A DNA stretch of 35,374 bases from Wenzhouxiangella sp. (GTDB lineage: Bacteria; Pseudomonadota; Gammaproteobacteria; Xanthomonadales; Wenzhouxiangellaceae), in contig REEW01000054.1 of the NCBI GenBank assembly GCA_007694885.1, forward strand, positions 1 to 35,374, written 5' to 3'. The translations under genes were made by a program, and so were the position numbers. The notes beneath the pieces are model-generated. The model was given only the letters and a program-made list of their open reading frames with translations, was not told where the DNA came from and searched no databases. Shown here piece by piece: positions 1 through 7,924 of this stretch (its first letter is position 1; every line of letters starts with the position of its first letter).

Positions 1-671
1 TCGCCGAACCACTCGTCGAGCTTGTTGGCGACCTCGTCCTGCAGGGCGCCGGAGCGCACCCAGTTTTTCAGGCTGTCGCGGAACTGGTCGAGGGTGACGA
101 AGTAGTGCTCGGTCTGCTTCATCACCGGGGTGGCGCCGGAGATCATCGAGCGCGGCTTGACCAGCTCGGTCGGATCGTAAGTGGCCCCGCAGACCTCGCA
201 GGAGTCGCCGTACTGGTCCTCGGCGCCGCATTTCGGGCAGTTGCCGCGGATGAAGCGGTCGGGCAGGAACATCTTGCGCTCGGGGTCGAAGAACTGCTCG
301 ATGGAGCGGGTGATGACCGCGCCGCTGTTCTTCAGGCCTGACCAGATGCGCTCGACCATCAGCCGATTGGCCTCCGAGTGGGTCGAGTTGAAGTTGTCAT
401 AGGACAGACCGAAATCGGTGAAATCGCGCTGGTGCTCGGCGCTCATTTCCTCGATCAGGGCTTCGGGCGTGATGCCGCGCTCTTGCGCTTTGAGCATGAT
501 CGGCGTGCCGTGGGCGTCGTCGGCCCAGGCCCACCAGACCTCGTGCCCGCGCGCGCGCTGGAAGCGGGTCCAGATGTCGGTCTGGATGTATTCCAGCATG
601 TGGCCCAGGTGAATCGGGCCGTTGGCGTAGGGCAGGGCGGCGGTGACGAGGATGCGGCGCTTTGTGCTCAT
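1..671 (-). CDS. metG: Methionyl-tRNA synthetase, N-terminal part (cut by window edge)
   Basis: Charges tRNA-Met with methionine in the cytoplasm, a class I aminoacyl-tRNA synthetase. I translated the minus strand from the ATG at 671 and got an open frame of 223 codons running off the left edge. The protein begins [18 protein letters not shown] and carries the HIGH-type ATP motif as HLGH near residue 22. A CPKC...CEVC zinc knuckle lies near residues 145-161, typical of the MetG1 type with a zinc-binding connective peptide. The KMSKS motif and C-terminal domains are outside the window. It is divergent from apbC, the arrangement known from E. coli and many other Gammaproteobacteria. The identity is very sure; only the extent is limited. 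Confidence 0.97.
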   Translation of the reverse strand, partial: MSTKRRILVTAALPYANGPIHLGHMLEYIQTDIWTRFQRARGHEVWWAWADDAHGTPIMLKAQERGITPEALIEEMSAEHQRDFTDFGLSYDNFNSTHSEANRLMVERIWSGLKNSGAVITRSIEQFFDPERKMFLPDRFIRGNCPKCGAEDQYGDSCEVCGATYDPTELVKPRSMISGATPVMKQTEHYFVTLDQFRDSLKNWVRSGALQDEVANKLDEWFG

Positions 672-723
672 GCAGCGGTCTGTGGCGATTGAAGGATCAA
701 TAAGCACGGGATTATCGCATGCC

Positions 724-737
724 AGTTGCAGGCAACT
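724..737. promoter_or_regulatory. 6-2-6 inverted repeat between metG and apbC
   Basis: AGTTGC and GCAACT are exact inverted copies separated by two bases, in the 151-bp space between the divergent metG and apbC starts. An operator or a small cruciform is possible. With only six bases per arm, chance occurrence is also plausible, and no regulator can be named. Confidence 0.2.
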
Positions 738-767
738 CGCAAGGGTCTGCGGAAGCGCACGGGGGCT

Positions 768-776
768 TGGTAGAAT
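768..776 (+). promoter_or_regulatory. Possible extended -10 promoter for apbC
   Basis: TGGTAGAAT fits the extended -10 pattern TGnTATAAT with one mismatch, 46 bases upstream of the apbC ATG. There is no good -35 hexamer 16-18 bases upstream, as is usual for extended -10 promoters. Assigned by eye only. Confidence 0.3.
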
Positions 777-822
777 TGCGGACCGATTCCGTCCCCTTTC
801 CATTGCCGAGGTTGTTTTCCCC

Positions 823-1905
823 ATGTCCGAGCAGCTCCAAGACCGTCTCAAGCACCTGGTTGCCGCGCTTCACGATCCGCACACCGGCCAGGCCCTGGGA
901 GATGCCGTGCGCGGCCTCGCCGTGAGCGACGGCAAGGTCGCCGTCGACGTGGTGCTGGCCTACCCGGCTGCCGGCTGGGCGGAAACGCTGGCCGGGGTGA
1001 TCCGCAACACCTTGCTGGCCGACGATGACGTCGACGCGGTGACCGTGGACATCGGCTTCCAGGTCATCGAGCACAAGGTTCAGGACGGCCTTACCCCCAT
1101 TCCGGGCGTGCGCAACGTGCTGGCCGTGTCCTCGGGCAAGGGCGGGGTCGGCAAGTCCACCGTGGCTGTGAACCTGGCCCTGGCGCTGCAGGCTGAAGGT
1201 GCCAGCGTCGGCATTCTGGATGCCGACATCTACGGCCCCAGCCAGCCGCGCATGCTGGGCCTGAAAGGTGGCCCGCGCACCGTTGACGGGCAGAAGATCA
1301 TCCCGATGGAAGCCCACGGACTGCAGGCGATGTCGATCGGCGTGCTGGTGCGCCAGGACCAGGCCATGATCTGGCGCGGGCCGATGGCGACCCAGGCCTT
1401 GCAGCAGATGTTCAGCCAGACCCTGTGGGAGGACCTGGACTACCTGATCATCGACTTGCCACCCGGCACGGGCGATATCCAGTTGAGCCTGGCGCAGAAG
1501 GTGCCGGTGGCCGGGGCGATTGCCGTGACCACGCCGCAGGAAGTGGCGGTCGACGACGTGCGCCGCGCGGCGCTGATGTTCGGCCAGGTCAAGATTCCGG
1601 TGCTGGGCGTGCTGGAAAACATGAGCACGCATATTTGTTCGAACTGCGGGCACGAAGAAGCGGTATTCGGTTCGGGCGGTGGTGAGCGTATTGCCGCCGA
1701 GCTGGGTCTGCCGCTGCTGGGCCAGGTGCCGCTGAACGCGGGCCTGGGTCGGTCAACCGACGAGGGCGCGCCGATTGTCGCCGCCGAGCCGGATCACCCC
1801 ACCAGCGTGCGCTTCCGCGAGATCGCCCGGCGCACCGCCGGCCTGCTGTCGGTGCAGTCGCGCAACAAGGCCGTGCGCATGCCCAAAATCAAGATCATGG
1901 AGTAG
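823..1905 (+). CDS. apbC: Mrp/ApbC-family iron-sulfur cluster carrier ATPase
   Basis: A cytoplasmic P-loop ATPase of the Mrp/NBP35 family that binds and transfers Fe-S clusters to target apoproteins. The 360-residue protein has an N-terminal MIP18-like domain (about residues 1-85). A deviant Walker A motif, [17 protein letters not shown], follows near residue 105, then [10 protein letters not shown], the Walker B-like [10 protein letters not shown], and the cluster-binding CSNC pair after ENMSTHI. I chose the ATG at 823 because the family starts here ([10 protein letters not shown]). The frame stays open upstream to 643, but that part reads back into the metG region and looks unlike the family. 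Divergent from metG, with dcd convergent just 7 bases downstream. Full length and intact. Confidence 0.96.
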   Translation: MSEQLQDRLKHLVAALHDPHTGQALGDAVRGLAVSDGKVAVDVVLAYPAAGWAETLAGVIRNTLLADDDVDAVTVDIGFQVIEHKVQDGLTPIPGVRNVLAVSSGKGGVGKSTVAVNLALALQAEGASVGILDADIYGPSQPRMLGLKGGPRTVDGQKIIPMEAHGLQAMSIGVLVRQDQAMIWRGPMATQALQQMFSQTLWEDLDYLIIDLPPGTGDIQLSLAQKVPVAGAIAVTTPQEVAVDDVRRAALMFGQVKIPVLGVLENMSTHICSNCGHEEAVFGSGGGERIAAELGLPLLGQVPLNAGLGRSTDEGAPIVAAEPDHPTSVRFREIARRTAGLLSVQSRNKAVRMPKIKIME

Positions 1906-1912
1906 TTAGTGT

Positions 1913-2479
1913 TCAGGCCTTGGGCAGGGTCACCCCGCGCTGCCCCATGTATTTCCCGGCCCGATCGGCGTACGAGGTCTCGCAGGGCTCGTCGGACTCC
2001 AGGAACAGGAACTGGGCCACGCCCTCGTTGGCGTAGATGCGCGCCGGCAGCGGGGTGGTGTTGGAAAACTCCAGGGTCACGTGCCCTTCCCACTCCGGTT
2101 CCAGCGGCGTGACATTGACGATGATGCCGCAGCGGGCGTAGGTCGATTTGCCCAGGCAGATGGTCAGGACGTTGCGCGGAATGCGGAAGTACTCCACGGT
2201 TCGGGCCAGGGCAAAGGAGTTGGGCGGGATGATGCAGGTATCGCCCTTGAAGTCGACAAAGCTGTTTTCATCGAAGTGTTTGGGGTCGACGACGGCCGAG
2301 TTGATGTTGGTGAAAATCTTGAATTCATCGGCACAGCGCCCGTCGTACCCGTAGCTGGAGGTGCCGTAGGAAACCAGTTTGCGTCCGTCCAGCGTGCGGA
2401 CCTGGCTGGGCTCGAACGGTTCGATCATGCCGTGCTGTTCGGCCATGGTTCGAATCCAGCGGTCGGGTTTGATGCTCAA
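1913..2479 (-). CDS. dcd: dCTP deaminase
   Basis: Deaminates dCTP to dUTP, feeding dTMP synthesis; a trimeric cytoplasmic enzyme. Conserved stretches include [48 protein letters not shown] and the active-site region [14 protein letters not shown], where the last Glu is the family's catalytic residue. I place the start at a TTG (2479). It gives 188 residues beginning [10 protein letters not shown], the family's usual length and start, and AGGA lies about 10 bases upstream. The ATG at 2512 would add 11 residues with no family counterpart. One oddity is YDGR where most relatives of this type have YDVR. Convergent with apbC and downstream of the DegS-type gene with a 65-bp gap. Confidence 0.95.
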   Translation of the reverse strand: MSIKPDRWIRTMAEQHGMIEPFEPSQVRTLDGRKLVSYGTSSYGYDGRCADEFKIFTNINSAVVDPKHFDENSFVDFKGDTCIIPPNSFALARTVEYFRIPRNVLTICLGKSTYARCGIIVNVTPLEPEWEGHVTLEFSNTTPLPARIYANEGVAQFLFLESDEPCETSYADRAGKYMGQRGVTLPKA

Positions 2480-2544
2480 GGATCGGACTTCCTGTCGATG
2501 CGATTCGGCCATTCTACCGAAACTGCCGCGTTCGCCATCTTTTT

Positions 2545-3645
2545 TCAGGATGGCAGGGGCGGCTGCTGAATCAGGACAATGCTGGTGGTGAAGGTCTGAC
2601 CGCCGCGCAGGATTTCCACTTCCATCTCGTGGCCCGGCTCCATCCTGGCAATGCGCAGCATCAGGTCGCGGGCGCTGGCGACCGGGCGGGCGTCGGCGGC
2701 GATGAGGATGTCGCCGGAGCGCAGGCCGGCCTGCCAGGCCGGGCCCCCGCGGTAGATCTGGGTGATCCGCGCGCCCGACTGGCCGTTGCCGTGCGGGTTG
2801 AAGCTGATCGCGATGTCGGTCAGGTCGGCCCCGAGCCAGGCGCGACGGACCGCGCCGTATTCGATGATCTGGCTTGCGATCTGGTGGGCCATTGCAGCCG
2901 GGATGGCAAAGCCGATGCCCTGGGCGCCCATGCTCTGGCTCAGGGAGGCGCTGTTGATCCCGACCACGTCCCCGCGCGGGTTGATCAGCGCGCCGCCGCT
3001 GTTGCCGGCGTTGATCGCCGCATCGGTCTGGATGAAATCATCCAGGGCGGTCAGGTTGAGTTGGCCGCGCCCGGTCGCGCTGACGATGCCCATGGTGACC
3101 GTGTGGCTGAGCCCGAAGGCGTTGCCGATGGCCAGGACCACGTCGCCGGTGCGCAGACGTGTCCCGGCGGTCAGATCGGCGGCCGGCAGATCTTCCAGGT
3201 CGATGCGCAGCACGGCCAGATCGGTGGCGGGATCGGCGCCGACCAGGTGGGCCTCGGCGGTGCGACCGTCCCAGAGTGCGACCACGATGTCGTCCACGCC
3301 GGAGATCACGTGCAGCGTCGTCAGGATCAGACCGTCCGGGCTCAGGATGACGCCGGAACCGAGGCCGCGGCGCGGCCGGGTGACCATCCGGTCGCGGTAC
3401 AGGGCCTGGAACAGCGGATCGGCCGACTGCAGGTCCAGCGGCTCGGTGACCAGGGTGCGGGTGTAGACGCTCACCACCGCAGGGGCGGTACGATTGACCG
3501 CGTCGGCGTAGGTCGCGGGCTGCTGCGGCGGCTCGGCGGGCAGGCGCAGGGCCGGCAGCAGATCGGGCCGAATCCAGACGGCAACGAATGCGGCGGCCAG
3601 GCCGAGGATCACGAATTGCAGTGCAAAAAGGAGGAATCTGCTCAA
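2545..3645 (-). CDS. degS: DegS/AlgW-type membrane-anchored periplasmic serine protease
   Basis: An HtrA-family protease that probably senses misfolded outer-membrane proteins and starts RseA/MucA cleavage in the sigma-E pathway. The 366 residues comprise one N-terminal membrane segment (about 4-25), a trypsin-like domain and a single PDZ domain (about 265-360), the DegS/AlgW layout rather than the two-PDZ DegP layout. The catalytic triad is visible as His112 (TTLHVIS), Asp142 (ATDLAVL) and Ser216 (NAGNSGGAL). The substrate is inferred from the family, since no rse/muc genes lie nearby. It is divergent from petA across 247 bp, with dcd behind it. An algW-like gene in the petABC/sspAB neighbourhood is also seen in pseudomonads. 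The symbol could equally be algW. Confidence 0.92.
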   Translation of the reverse strand: MSRFLLFALQFVILGLAAAFVAVWIRPDLLPALRLPAEPPQQPATYADAVNRTAPAVVSVYTRTLVTEPLDLQSADPLFQALYRDRMVTRPRRGLGSGVILSPDGLILTTLHVISGVDDIVVALWDGRTAEAHLVGADPATDLAVLRIDLEDLPAADLTAGTRLRTGDVVLAIGNAFGLSHTVTMGIVSATGRGQLNLTALDDFIQTDAAINAGNSGGALINPRGDVVGINSASLSQSMGAQGIGFAIPAAMAHQIASQIIEYGAVRRAWLGADLTDIAISFNPHGNGQSGARITQIYRGGPAWQAGLRSGDILIAADARPVASARDLMLRIARMEPGHEMEVEILRGGQTFTTSIVLIQQPPLPS

Positions 3646-3720
3646 AGTGATTGCCGAACCGGAACGGAAAGAGAGGGAGGCGCGTTGCCGCGAGCCGAAA
3701 TTGTCACCGCGGCAGTATAA

Positions 3721-3750
3721 TTGTGCACTAGCTTAATTTTTCGCTAAAAT
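3721..3750 (+). promoter_or_regulatory. Possible promoter for petABC
   Basis: This lies in the AT-rich part of the 247-bp space between the divergent degS and petA starts. TAAAAT (3745-3750, one mismatch to TATAAT) has TTGTGC 18 bases upstream (3721-3726). A perfect TATAAT also sits at 3716-3721 but has no -35 partner at a normal distance. The rest of the gap is GC-rich leader. Confidence 0.28.
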
Positions 3751-3819
3751 GACGAATTGCCTCGGCAGTACTCGCATTTCATGCGCCCGGCCGGCTTTCA
3801 AGCCAGGGCGGGAGAGGTA

Positions 3820-3906
3820 ATGCCGAAAAAATCTGCCGGCTCGGGACGTTGCCACGGCCCAATCCGCAGTCAACTTTTGCTCGGAGTGATTCATGTCAGA
3901 AACTGA
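3820..3906 (+). CDS. Possible 28-residue leader peptide overlapping the petA start
   Basis: An ATG at 3820 has a strong ribosome-binding sequence, GGAGAGG, at 3811-3817, and opens a 28-codon frame that ends with TGA at 3904-3906, 14 bases inside petA. The peptide starts MPKKSAGSGRCHG and resembles nothing I know. Overlap with the petA start would allow translational coupling or leader control of the bc1 operon. It may equally be chance, because short open frames are frequent in GC-rich DNA; the ribosome-binding site is the main support. Confidence 0.25.
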   Translation: MPKKSAGSGRCHGPIRSQLLLGVIHVRN

Positions 3907-4516
3907 ACCGCTTGCCTCCGTAGAGCCCGCGGCCGATCCATCGCGTCGCAGGCTGTTGCTGGCATCCACCGGCGTGGTCGGCGCGATCGGCGTGGGTGCT
4001 GTCGCCTGGCCTTTCCTGGCGTCGTTGCGCCCGAGCCAGAGGGCTCGAGTCGTCGGTGCGCCCGTGGAGGTCTATATCGGCAACCTCGAACCCGGCCAGA
4101 TGGCCCGCGTGGCCTGGCGCGGCGCGACCATCGGGATCATGCGCAGGACCGAACGGATGCTGGCGGATCTGGAAGGCCTGGCGGGCCGGTTGCGCGATCC
4201 GGAGTCGAACAATCGCGACCAGCAGCCGGAGTATGCGCGCAACCTGCATCGGTCCATCCGCCCGGAAATCCTGGTGCTCAACGTGCATTGCACCCACCTG
4301 GGCTGTGTCCCGCAGGTGGTTCCGGAAGTCGGCGCCCAGCCCTTCGACGCCAACTGGCGTGGCGGATTCTTCTGCCCCTGCCATCGCTCGACCTTCGATC
4401 TGGCCGGCCGGGTGTTCAGCGGGGTGCCTGCGATCAGCAACCTGCTCGTGCCGCCTCACAGTTTCATTGATGACGATCACGTCATAATCGGCGTCGATCC
4501 CGAAGGAGCAGCCTGA
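3893..4516 (+). CDS. petA: Ubiquinol-cytochrome c reductase, Rieske iron-sulfur subunit
   Basis: Carries the 2Fe-2S centre of the cytochrome bc1 complex, moving an electron from ubiquinol to cytochrome c1 on the periplasmic face. The 207 residues start with a twin-arginine signal/anchor (SRRRLLL near 17-23, hydrophobic to about 44). Cluster box I is CTHLGC (Cys133, His135, Cys138) and box II is CPCHRS (Cys161, Cys163, His164). All metal and disulfide residues are present. The Gly usually found after the box II His is Arg here. First gene of petABC, 3 bases before petB, with CGGAG a few bases upstream of the ATG. A short leader frame overlaps the start. Confidence 0.97.
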   Translation: MSETEPLASVEPAADPSRRRLLLASTGVVGAIGVGAVAWPFLASLRPSQRARVVGAPVEVYIGNLEPGQMARVAWRGATIGIMRRTERMLADLEGLAGRLRDPESNNRDQQPEYARNLHRSIRPEILVLNVHCTHLGCVPQVVPEVGAQPFDANWRGGFFCPCHRSTFDLAGRVFSGVPAISNLLVPPHSFIDDDHVIIGVDPEGAA

Positions 4517-4519
4517 ACC

Positions 4520-5758
4520 ATGGCCAAGACAGCCAATCCCATCAGCCGATCGGTCGATGCGCTCGATCAGTGGGTCAACGAGCGCGCCGGAGTCAAGTCC
4601 TTCTACAAGCAGCACCTGAGCGAGTACTGGGCACCGAAAAACTTCAATCTGTGGTACTTCTTCGGTTCGCTGTCGCTGCTCGTCCTGGTCAATCAGCTGC
4701 TGACCGGCATCTTCCTGACCATGCACTACAAGCCCGATGCCGAGCACGCCTTTGCCTCGATCGAATACATCATGCGCGACGTGGAGTGGGGCTGGCTGAT
4801 CCGCTACATGCACTCCACCGGCGCCTCGCTGTTTTTTGCCGTGGTCTACCTGCACATGTTCCGGGCCCTGCTGTACGGGTCGTACAAGAAACCGCGCGAA
4901 CTGGTCTGGATCCTGGGCGTGGCGATCTTCCTGATCCTCATGGCCGAGTCCTTCATGGGCTATGTCCTGCCCTGGGGTCAGATGTCGTACTGGGGCGCCC
5001 AGGTGATCATTTCCCTGTTCGGGGCCGTGCCGTTCGTCGGCGAGGCCCTGGTGGAATGGATCCGCGGGGATTACTTCGTCGCCGACGCGACCCTGAACCG
5101 CTTCTTCGCCCTGCACGTGGTCGCCTTGCCGATGGTCTTGGTGCTGCTCGTGGTCCTGCACCTGGCCGCCCTGCACGAAGTGGGCTCGAACAATCCCGAC
5201 GGGGTCGACATCAAGGCCAAGAAGGACGACAAGGGTCGGCCGCTGGACGCCGTGCCGTTTCATCCCTACTACACGGTCAAGGACGTCTTCGGGGCCGGCA
5301 TCTTCCTGTTGATCGCCGCCTTCATCATCTTTTTCTGGCCGGAAGGGGGCGGGTATTTCCTCAAGCCGGACAATTTCGTCATGGCCAACCCGCTGGTCAC
5401 GCCGGATCACATCCCGCCGGTCTGGTACTTCACGCCGTTCTACGCCATTCTCCAGGCCGTGCCCGACAAACTGATGGGCGTGGTCCTGATGGGTGTGGCG
5501 GTGCTGATCCTGTTTTTCGTTCCCTGGCTGGATCGTAGTCCGGTGCGCTCGCTGCGCTACCGCAGCTGGGTGTCGAAGCTGGCCCTGGCGCTGTTCGTGA
5601 TTGCCTTCGTGCGCCTGGGGATGCTGGGCCTGGCCCAGGACTCCAGTACCTTCGAACTGCGCTTCTGGACCTTCCTGTACTTTGCGTTCTTCATCCTGAT
5701 GCCGGTCTGGACCAGTTTCGAAAAAACCAAACCCGTGCCGGAGCGCGTCACGACATGA
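4520..5758 (+). CDS. petB: Cytochrome b of the bc1 complex
   Basis: The central membrane subunit of ubiquinol-cytochrome c reductase, with both haem b groups and the quinol-oxidising and quinone-reducing sites. It has 412 residues and at least eight hydrophobic segments. The four haem ligands can be read off as His98/His112 and His199/His214, with 13 and 14 residues between each pair. The Qo-site motif is PVWY (about 300-303) in place of the mitochondrial PEWY, a variant I recall from other beta- and gammaproteobacteria. It starts 3 bases after the petA stop, and its last codons overlap the petC start in an ATGA. It is a single full-length cytochrome b, not split into b6 and subunit IV. Confidence 0.98.
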   Translation: MAKTANPISRSVDALDQWVNERAGVKSFYKQHLSEYWAPKNFNLWYFFGSLSLLVLVNQLLTGIFLTMHYKPDAEHAFASIEYIMRDVEWGWLIRYMHSTGASLFFAVVYLHMFRALLYGSYKKPRELVWILGVAIFLILMAESFMGYVLPWGQMSYWGAQVIISLFGAVPFVGEALVEWIRGDYFVADATLNRFFALHVVALPMVLVLLVVLHLAALHEVGSNNPDGVDIKAKKDDKGRPLDAVPFHPYYTVKDVFGAGIFLLIAAFIIFFWPEGGGYFLKPDNFVMANPLVTPDHIPPVWYFTPFYAILQAVPDKLMGVVLMGVAVLILFFVPWLDRSPVRSLRYRSWVSKLALALFVIAFVRLGMLGLAQDSSTFELRFWTFLYFAFFILMPVWTSFEKTKPVPERVTT

Positions 5759-6495
5759 GCAAACTGATTCGTTTCGCGGCGGTCGCAATCCTGCTCGCCG
5801 CATCAGGGCCGTTGTTGGCCGCCAAGGCCGGCAACCTGGACTCGGCCGGCACCAACGTGTTCGACCGGGCCTCCCTGCAGCGCGGCGCGGCCCTGTTCGC
5901 CAACTACTGCATGGGCTGCCATTCCGCCCAGTACCAGCGCTACCAGCGCCTGGTCGATGATCTGGACCTGAGCGAAGAACTGGTCGAGCAATACCTGATC
6001 AAGGGCGATCGCGAGATCACCGATTACATGCTCTCTTCCATGCCCTACGAAGAGTCCGCCGACTGGTTCGGCAAGGGGCCGCCGGACTTGACGCTGACGG
6101 CGCGCTCACGCGGTCCGGACTGGATCTACACGTTTCTGCGCAGCTACTACCTGACCGACGACGGCTGGAACAACACGGTCCTGGAAAATCCGGCCATGCC
6201 GCACGTTCTGTGGGATCTGCAGGGTATTCAGCGTGCCGTGACCGAAACAATCACCGATGACGAGGGCAACAGCCGAACGATCGTCACCGGGCTCGAACTC
6301 GACCAGTCCGGACGTCTGACGCCGGCCGATTATGACCGGGCCATCCGCGACATCACGGCGTTCATGGAATACATTGCAGAGCCGGCCATTCTGGTGCGCC
6401 AGCGGATCGGCGTATGGGTGCTGCTTTTTCTGACGGTGTTTACCTTCCTGGCCTACCTGTTGTACGTTGAGTACTGGAAGGATGTGAAAAAGTGA
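5755..6495 (+). CDS. petC: Cytochrome c1 of the bc1 complex
   Basis: Membrane-anchored c-type cytochrome that takes the electron from the Rieske protein and hands it to a soluble or membrane cytochrome c. The 246 residues have a signal peptide (about 1-23) and the haem-binding CMGCH at 52-56. The likely axial Met148 lies in ENPAMPHVLW, and a C-terminal membrane anchor spans about 218-238 before a short positive tail (WKDVKK). The start overlaps the petB stop (ATGA), indicating coupled translation. It closes petABC, with sspA 46 bases downstream. All expected features are present. Confidence 0.97.
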   Translation: MSKLIRFAAVAILLAASGPLLAAKAGNLDSAGTNVFDRASLQRGAALFANYCMGCHSAQYQRYQRLVDDLDLSEELVEQYLIKGDREITDYMLSSMPYEESADWFGKGPPDLTLTARSRGPDWIYTFLRSYYLTDDGWNNTVLENPAMPHVLWDLQGIQRAVTETITDDEGNSRTIVTGLELDQSGRLTPADYDRAIRDITAFMEYIAEPAILVRQRIGVWVLLFLTVFTFLAYLLYVEYWKDVKK

Positions 6496-6541
6496 TCCTC
6501 GTGCGGACCCGGTCCGTTTCCCGAACAGCGAATGGAGCCCG

Positions 6542-7162
6542 ATGCCCATGATGGCCCTGTATTCCTCCGAGAATTGTCTCGACTGCCACCGGGTTCGCTT
6601 CGTGCTCGCCGAAAAGGGCATCAACGTGGAAATCATCCACGTCGAGCAGGACCGGGCGGCCACCGCCGATCTGGCCGAATTGAATCCGTACAGTGAAACC
6701 CCGACCCTGGTCGACCGCGACATGGTCCTTTATGGAACCTGGGTGGTGGCCGAGTACCTCGACGAGCGCTATCCGCATCCGCCGCTGATGCCGGTCGATC
6801 CGGTCTCGCGTTCGCGGCTGCGTCTGGCCATGTACCGGGTCCACCGCGACTGGGTCGAGGCCGGTGAGGTGATCGAGAAGTCCAGCGGCGAGAAGAAAAT
6901 CGCCGCGACCAAGAAAGCGCTGCGCGAGAGCCTGGTCGCCTCGGACGATCTGTTCGCGCTGACCCCGTTTTTGCTGCACGACGAGCTGTCCCTGGCCGAT
7001 TGTGCCCTGCTGCCCCTGCTTTGGCGACTGCCGGCCTACGATATCGATCTGACCCCGAAGATCACGCCGAATCTGTGCAAGTACATGGATCGGATGTTTC
7101 GGCGCGACTCCTTTCAGCGCAGCCTGACCGAGGTCGAGCGGGCCTTGCGTGAGGGTCAGTGA
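6542..7162 (+). CDS. sspA: Stringent starvation protein A (glutathione S-transferase fold)
   Basis: In E. coli, SspA binds RNA polymerase and affects stationary-phase and acid-stress transcription. The 206 residues have a thioredoxin-like N-terminal domain and a helical C-terminal domain, with the family signatures RVRFVLAEKG, TPTLVDR and YLDERYPHPPLMPV. The sequence VDPVSRSRLRLAM resembles the xanthomonad version more than the enteric one. Unusually, CLDC sits at the position of the GST active site (about residues 12-15), where E. coli SspA has no Cys pair. I use the ATG at 6542 because GGAG lies just upstream; the ATGs at 6548 and 6551 are also possible. It is followed by sspB after 4 bases and lies downstream of petABC, as in pseudomonads. 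Confidence 0.94.
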   Translation: MPMMALYSSENCLDCHRVRFVLAEKGINVEIIHVEQDRAATADLAELNPYSETPTLVDRDMVLYGTWVVAEYLDERYPHPPLMPVDPVSRSRLRLAMYRVHRDWVEAGEVIEKSSGEKKIAATKKALRESLVASDDLFALTPFLLHDELSLADCALLPLLWRLPAYDIDLTPKITPNLCKYMDRMFRRDSFQRSLTEVERALREGQ

Positions 7163-7166
7163 CGGC

Positions 7167-7583
7167 ATGTTGTCCAGCCGTCCCTACCTGCTGCGCGCCG
7201 TGAACGAATGGATTGTCGATTCCGGTCTGACCCCGCACGTGCTGGTCGATGCCGATAACCCCGAGCTGGTCGTTCCGGATTCCGCCCGACAGGATGATCG
7301 GGTGGTGCTCAACATCAGCCCTTCAGCGGTCCGTGATTTGCTGATCGACGACGAGCTGGTGACCTTCGTGGCCCGTTTTGGTGGTGTTTCGCAGGCGGTT
7401 ACCGTGCCGATCCAGGCCGTTCAGGCCGTCTATGCGCGCGAGAACGGGCGCGGCATGATGTTCTCCGATGAAGACGAGAGCGACGAGGCAGGCAAGCCGG
7501 GCGCCGGCCAGGACAGCTCGAGTTCGGACACGGGCGATTCGAAGCCGGCAAAAGCCCGTCCGAACCTGCGCGTGGTCAAATAG
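7167..7583 (+). CDS. sspB: ClpXP adaptor protein SspB
   Basis: Delivers ssrA-tagged proteins from stalled ribosomes to the ClpXP protease. The N-terminal part (RPYLLRAVNEWIVDSGLTPH, then VLNISPSAV and the FGGVSQAVTVP region) is the substrate-binding fold. A long acidic, Ser/Gly-rich linker (from about residue 100) follows. The C-terminal tail PNLRVVK is the ClpX-binding XB motif. I take the ATG at 7167 with GAGGG upstream. A GTG at 7149 is in frame but inside sspA, and it adds six residues without family support. 138 residues, ending 8 bases before the convergent DUF3301 gene. Confidence 0.95.
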   Translation: MLSSRPYLLRAVNEWIVDSGLTPHVLVDADNPELVVPDSARQDDRVVLNISPSAVRDLLIDDELVTFVARFGGVSQAVTVPIQAVQAVYARENGRGMMFSDEDESDEAGKPGAGQDSSSSDTGDSKPAKARPNLRVVK

Positions 7584-7596
7584 CGCCCCGGCTATT
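7579..7596. terminator. Small palindrome between convergent sspB and the DUF3301 gene
   Basis: AATAGC, a six-base loop, then GCTATT. The two converging genes both use TAG stops, and those stops form part of the two arms. There is no T-run on either side, so any terminator function would be weak. Confidence 0.2.
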
Positions 7597-7924
7597 CGAT
7601 CAAGCGCGCTCCGGAGGCCAGTTCGGCTGAAATGCCGGCCGGCCGGTTGCCGTGCAGGATCAGTTCCCCGGAGCGGCGGTCGCCGCCATCCTCGCTGAAG
7701 TCGAACCGGTAGCGACGGCGCCAGCACAGGCGGTCGTTCTGCCGTACCGGCCACATCGAGGCCAGGGCCACTGTCTGGTCCAGCAGCTGCCAGCCCTGGC
7801 GCTGGCAGAAGCGGGCGGCCACATTCCGGGCCAGGTCGCGGGCGCGAATCGCCGACAGCCACCACAGACAGGCCGCTCCCAGCAACAACATGGCGCCGAA
7901 CGGCGCTTCCAGGCCGGTGCTCAC
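7592..7924 (-). CDS. DUF3301 family small membrane protein
   Basis: A 110-residue protein with one N-terminal hydrophobic segment (about 9-25), then a soluble part with ARRFCQRQGWQLLDQTV-like and RRRYRFDFSEDG segments. These match what I know of DUF3301, a gammaproteobacterial family of unknown function. It starts at a GTG whose last bases overlap the stop of the Smr-domain gene (GTGA), so the two are probably translated together. It converges on sspB. I assign no function. The family call rests on recalled pattern (Arg-rich helix, CxRxGxxLLDxTVAL core, aromatic YRFxFS strand), not a search. Confidence 0.75.
   Translation of the reverse strand: MSTGLEAPFGAMLLLGAACLWWLSAIRARDLARNVAARFCQRQGWQLLDQTVALASMWPVRQNDRLCWRRRYRFDFSEDGGDRRSGELILHGNRPAGISAELASGARLIE

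Noticed and set aside
2446-2456. GGTTCGAATCC, identical to a tRNA T-loop consensus
   Set aside because: It lies inside dcd coding sequence, the flanking bases do not form a T stem beyond two or three pairs, and there is no acceptor stem, D arm or anticodon arm around it.
2536-2556. GCCATC/GATGGC inverted repeat with a T-run in the loop near the end of degS
   Set aside because: The T-run is in the loop, not after the stem, and the repeat overlaps the degS stop codon, so it does not look like an intrinsic terminator.
3716-3721. Perfect TATAAT in the degS-petA intergenic region
   Set aside because: No -35 hexamer at 15-19 bases on the plus strand. TTGTCA at 3701 is only 9 bases away. Kept only as a note in the petABC promoter entry.
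3896-5803. A 635-codon open frame on the minus strand opposite petA and petB
   Set aside because: Same reason: its composition is a mirror of GC-rich codons, and petABC on the plus strand is certain.
6504-6520. CGGACC/GGTCCG hairpin after petC followed by TTTCCC
   Set aside because: Only a one-base gap separates the arms, so the usable stem is four pairs, and the T-run is three bases. Too weak to call a terminator.
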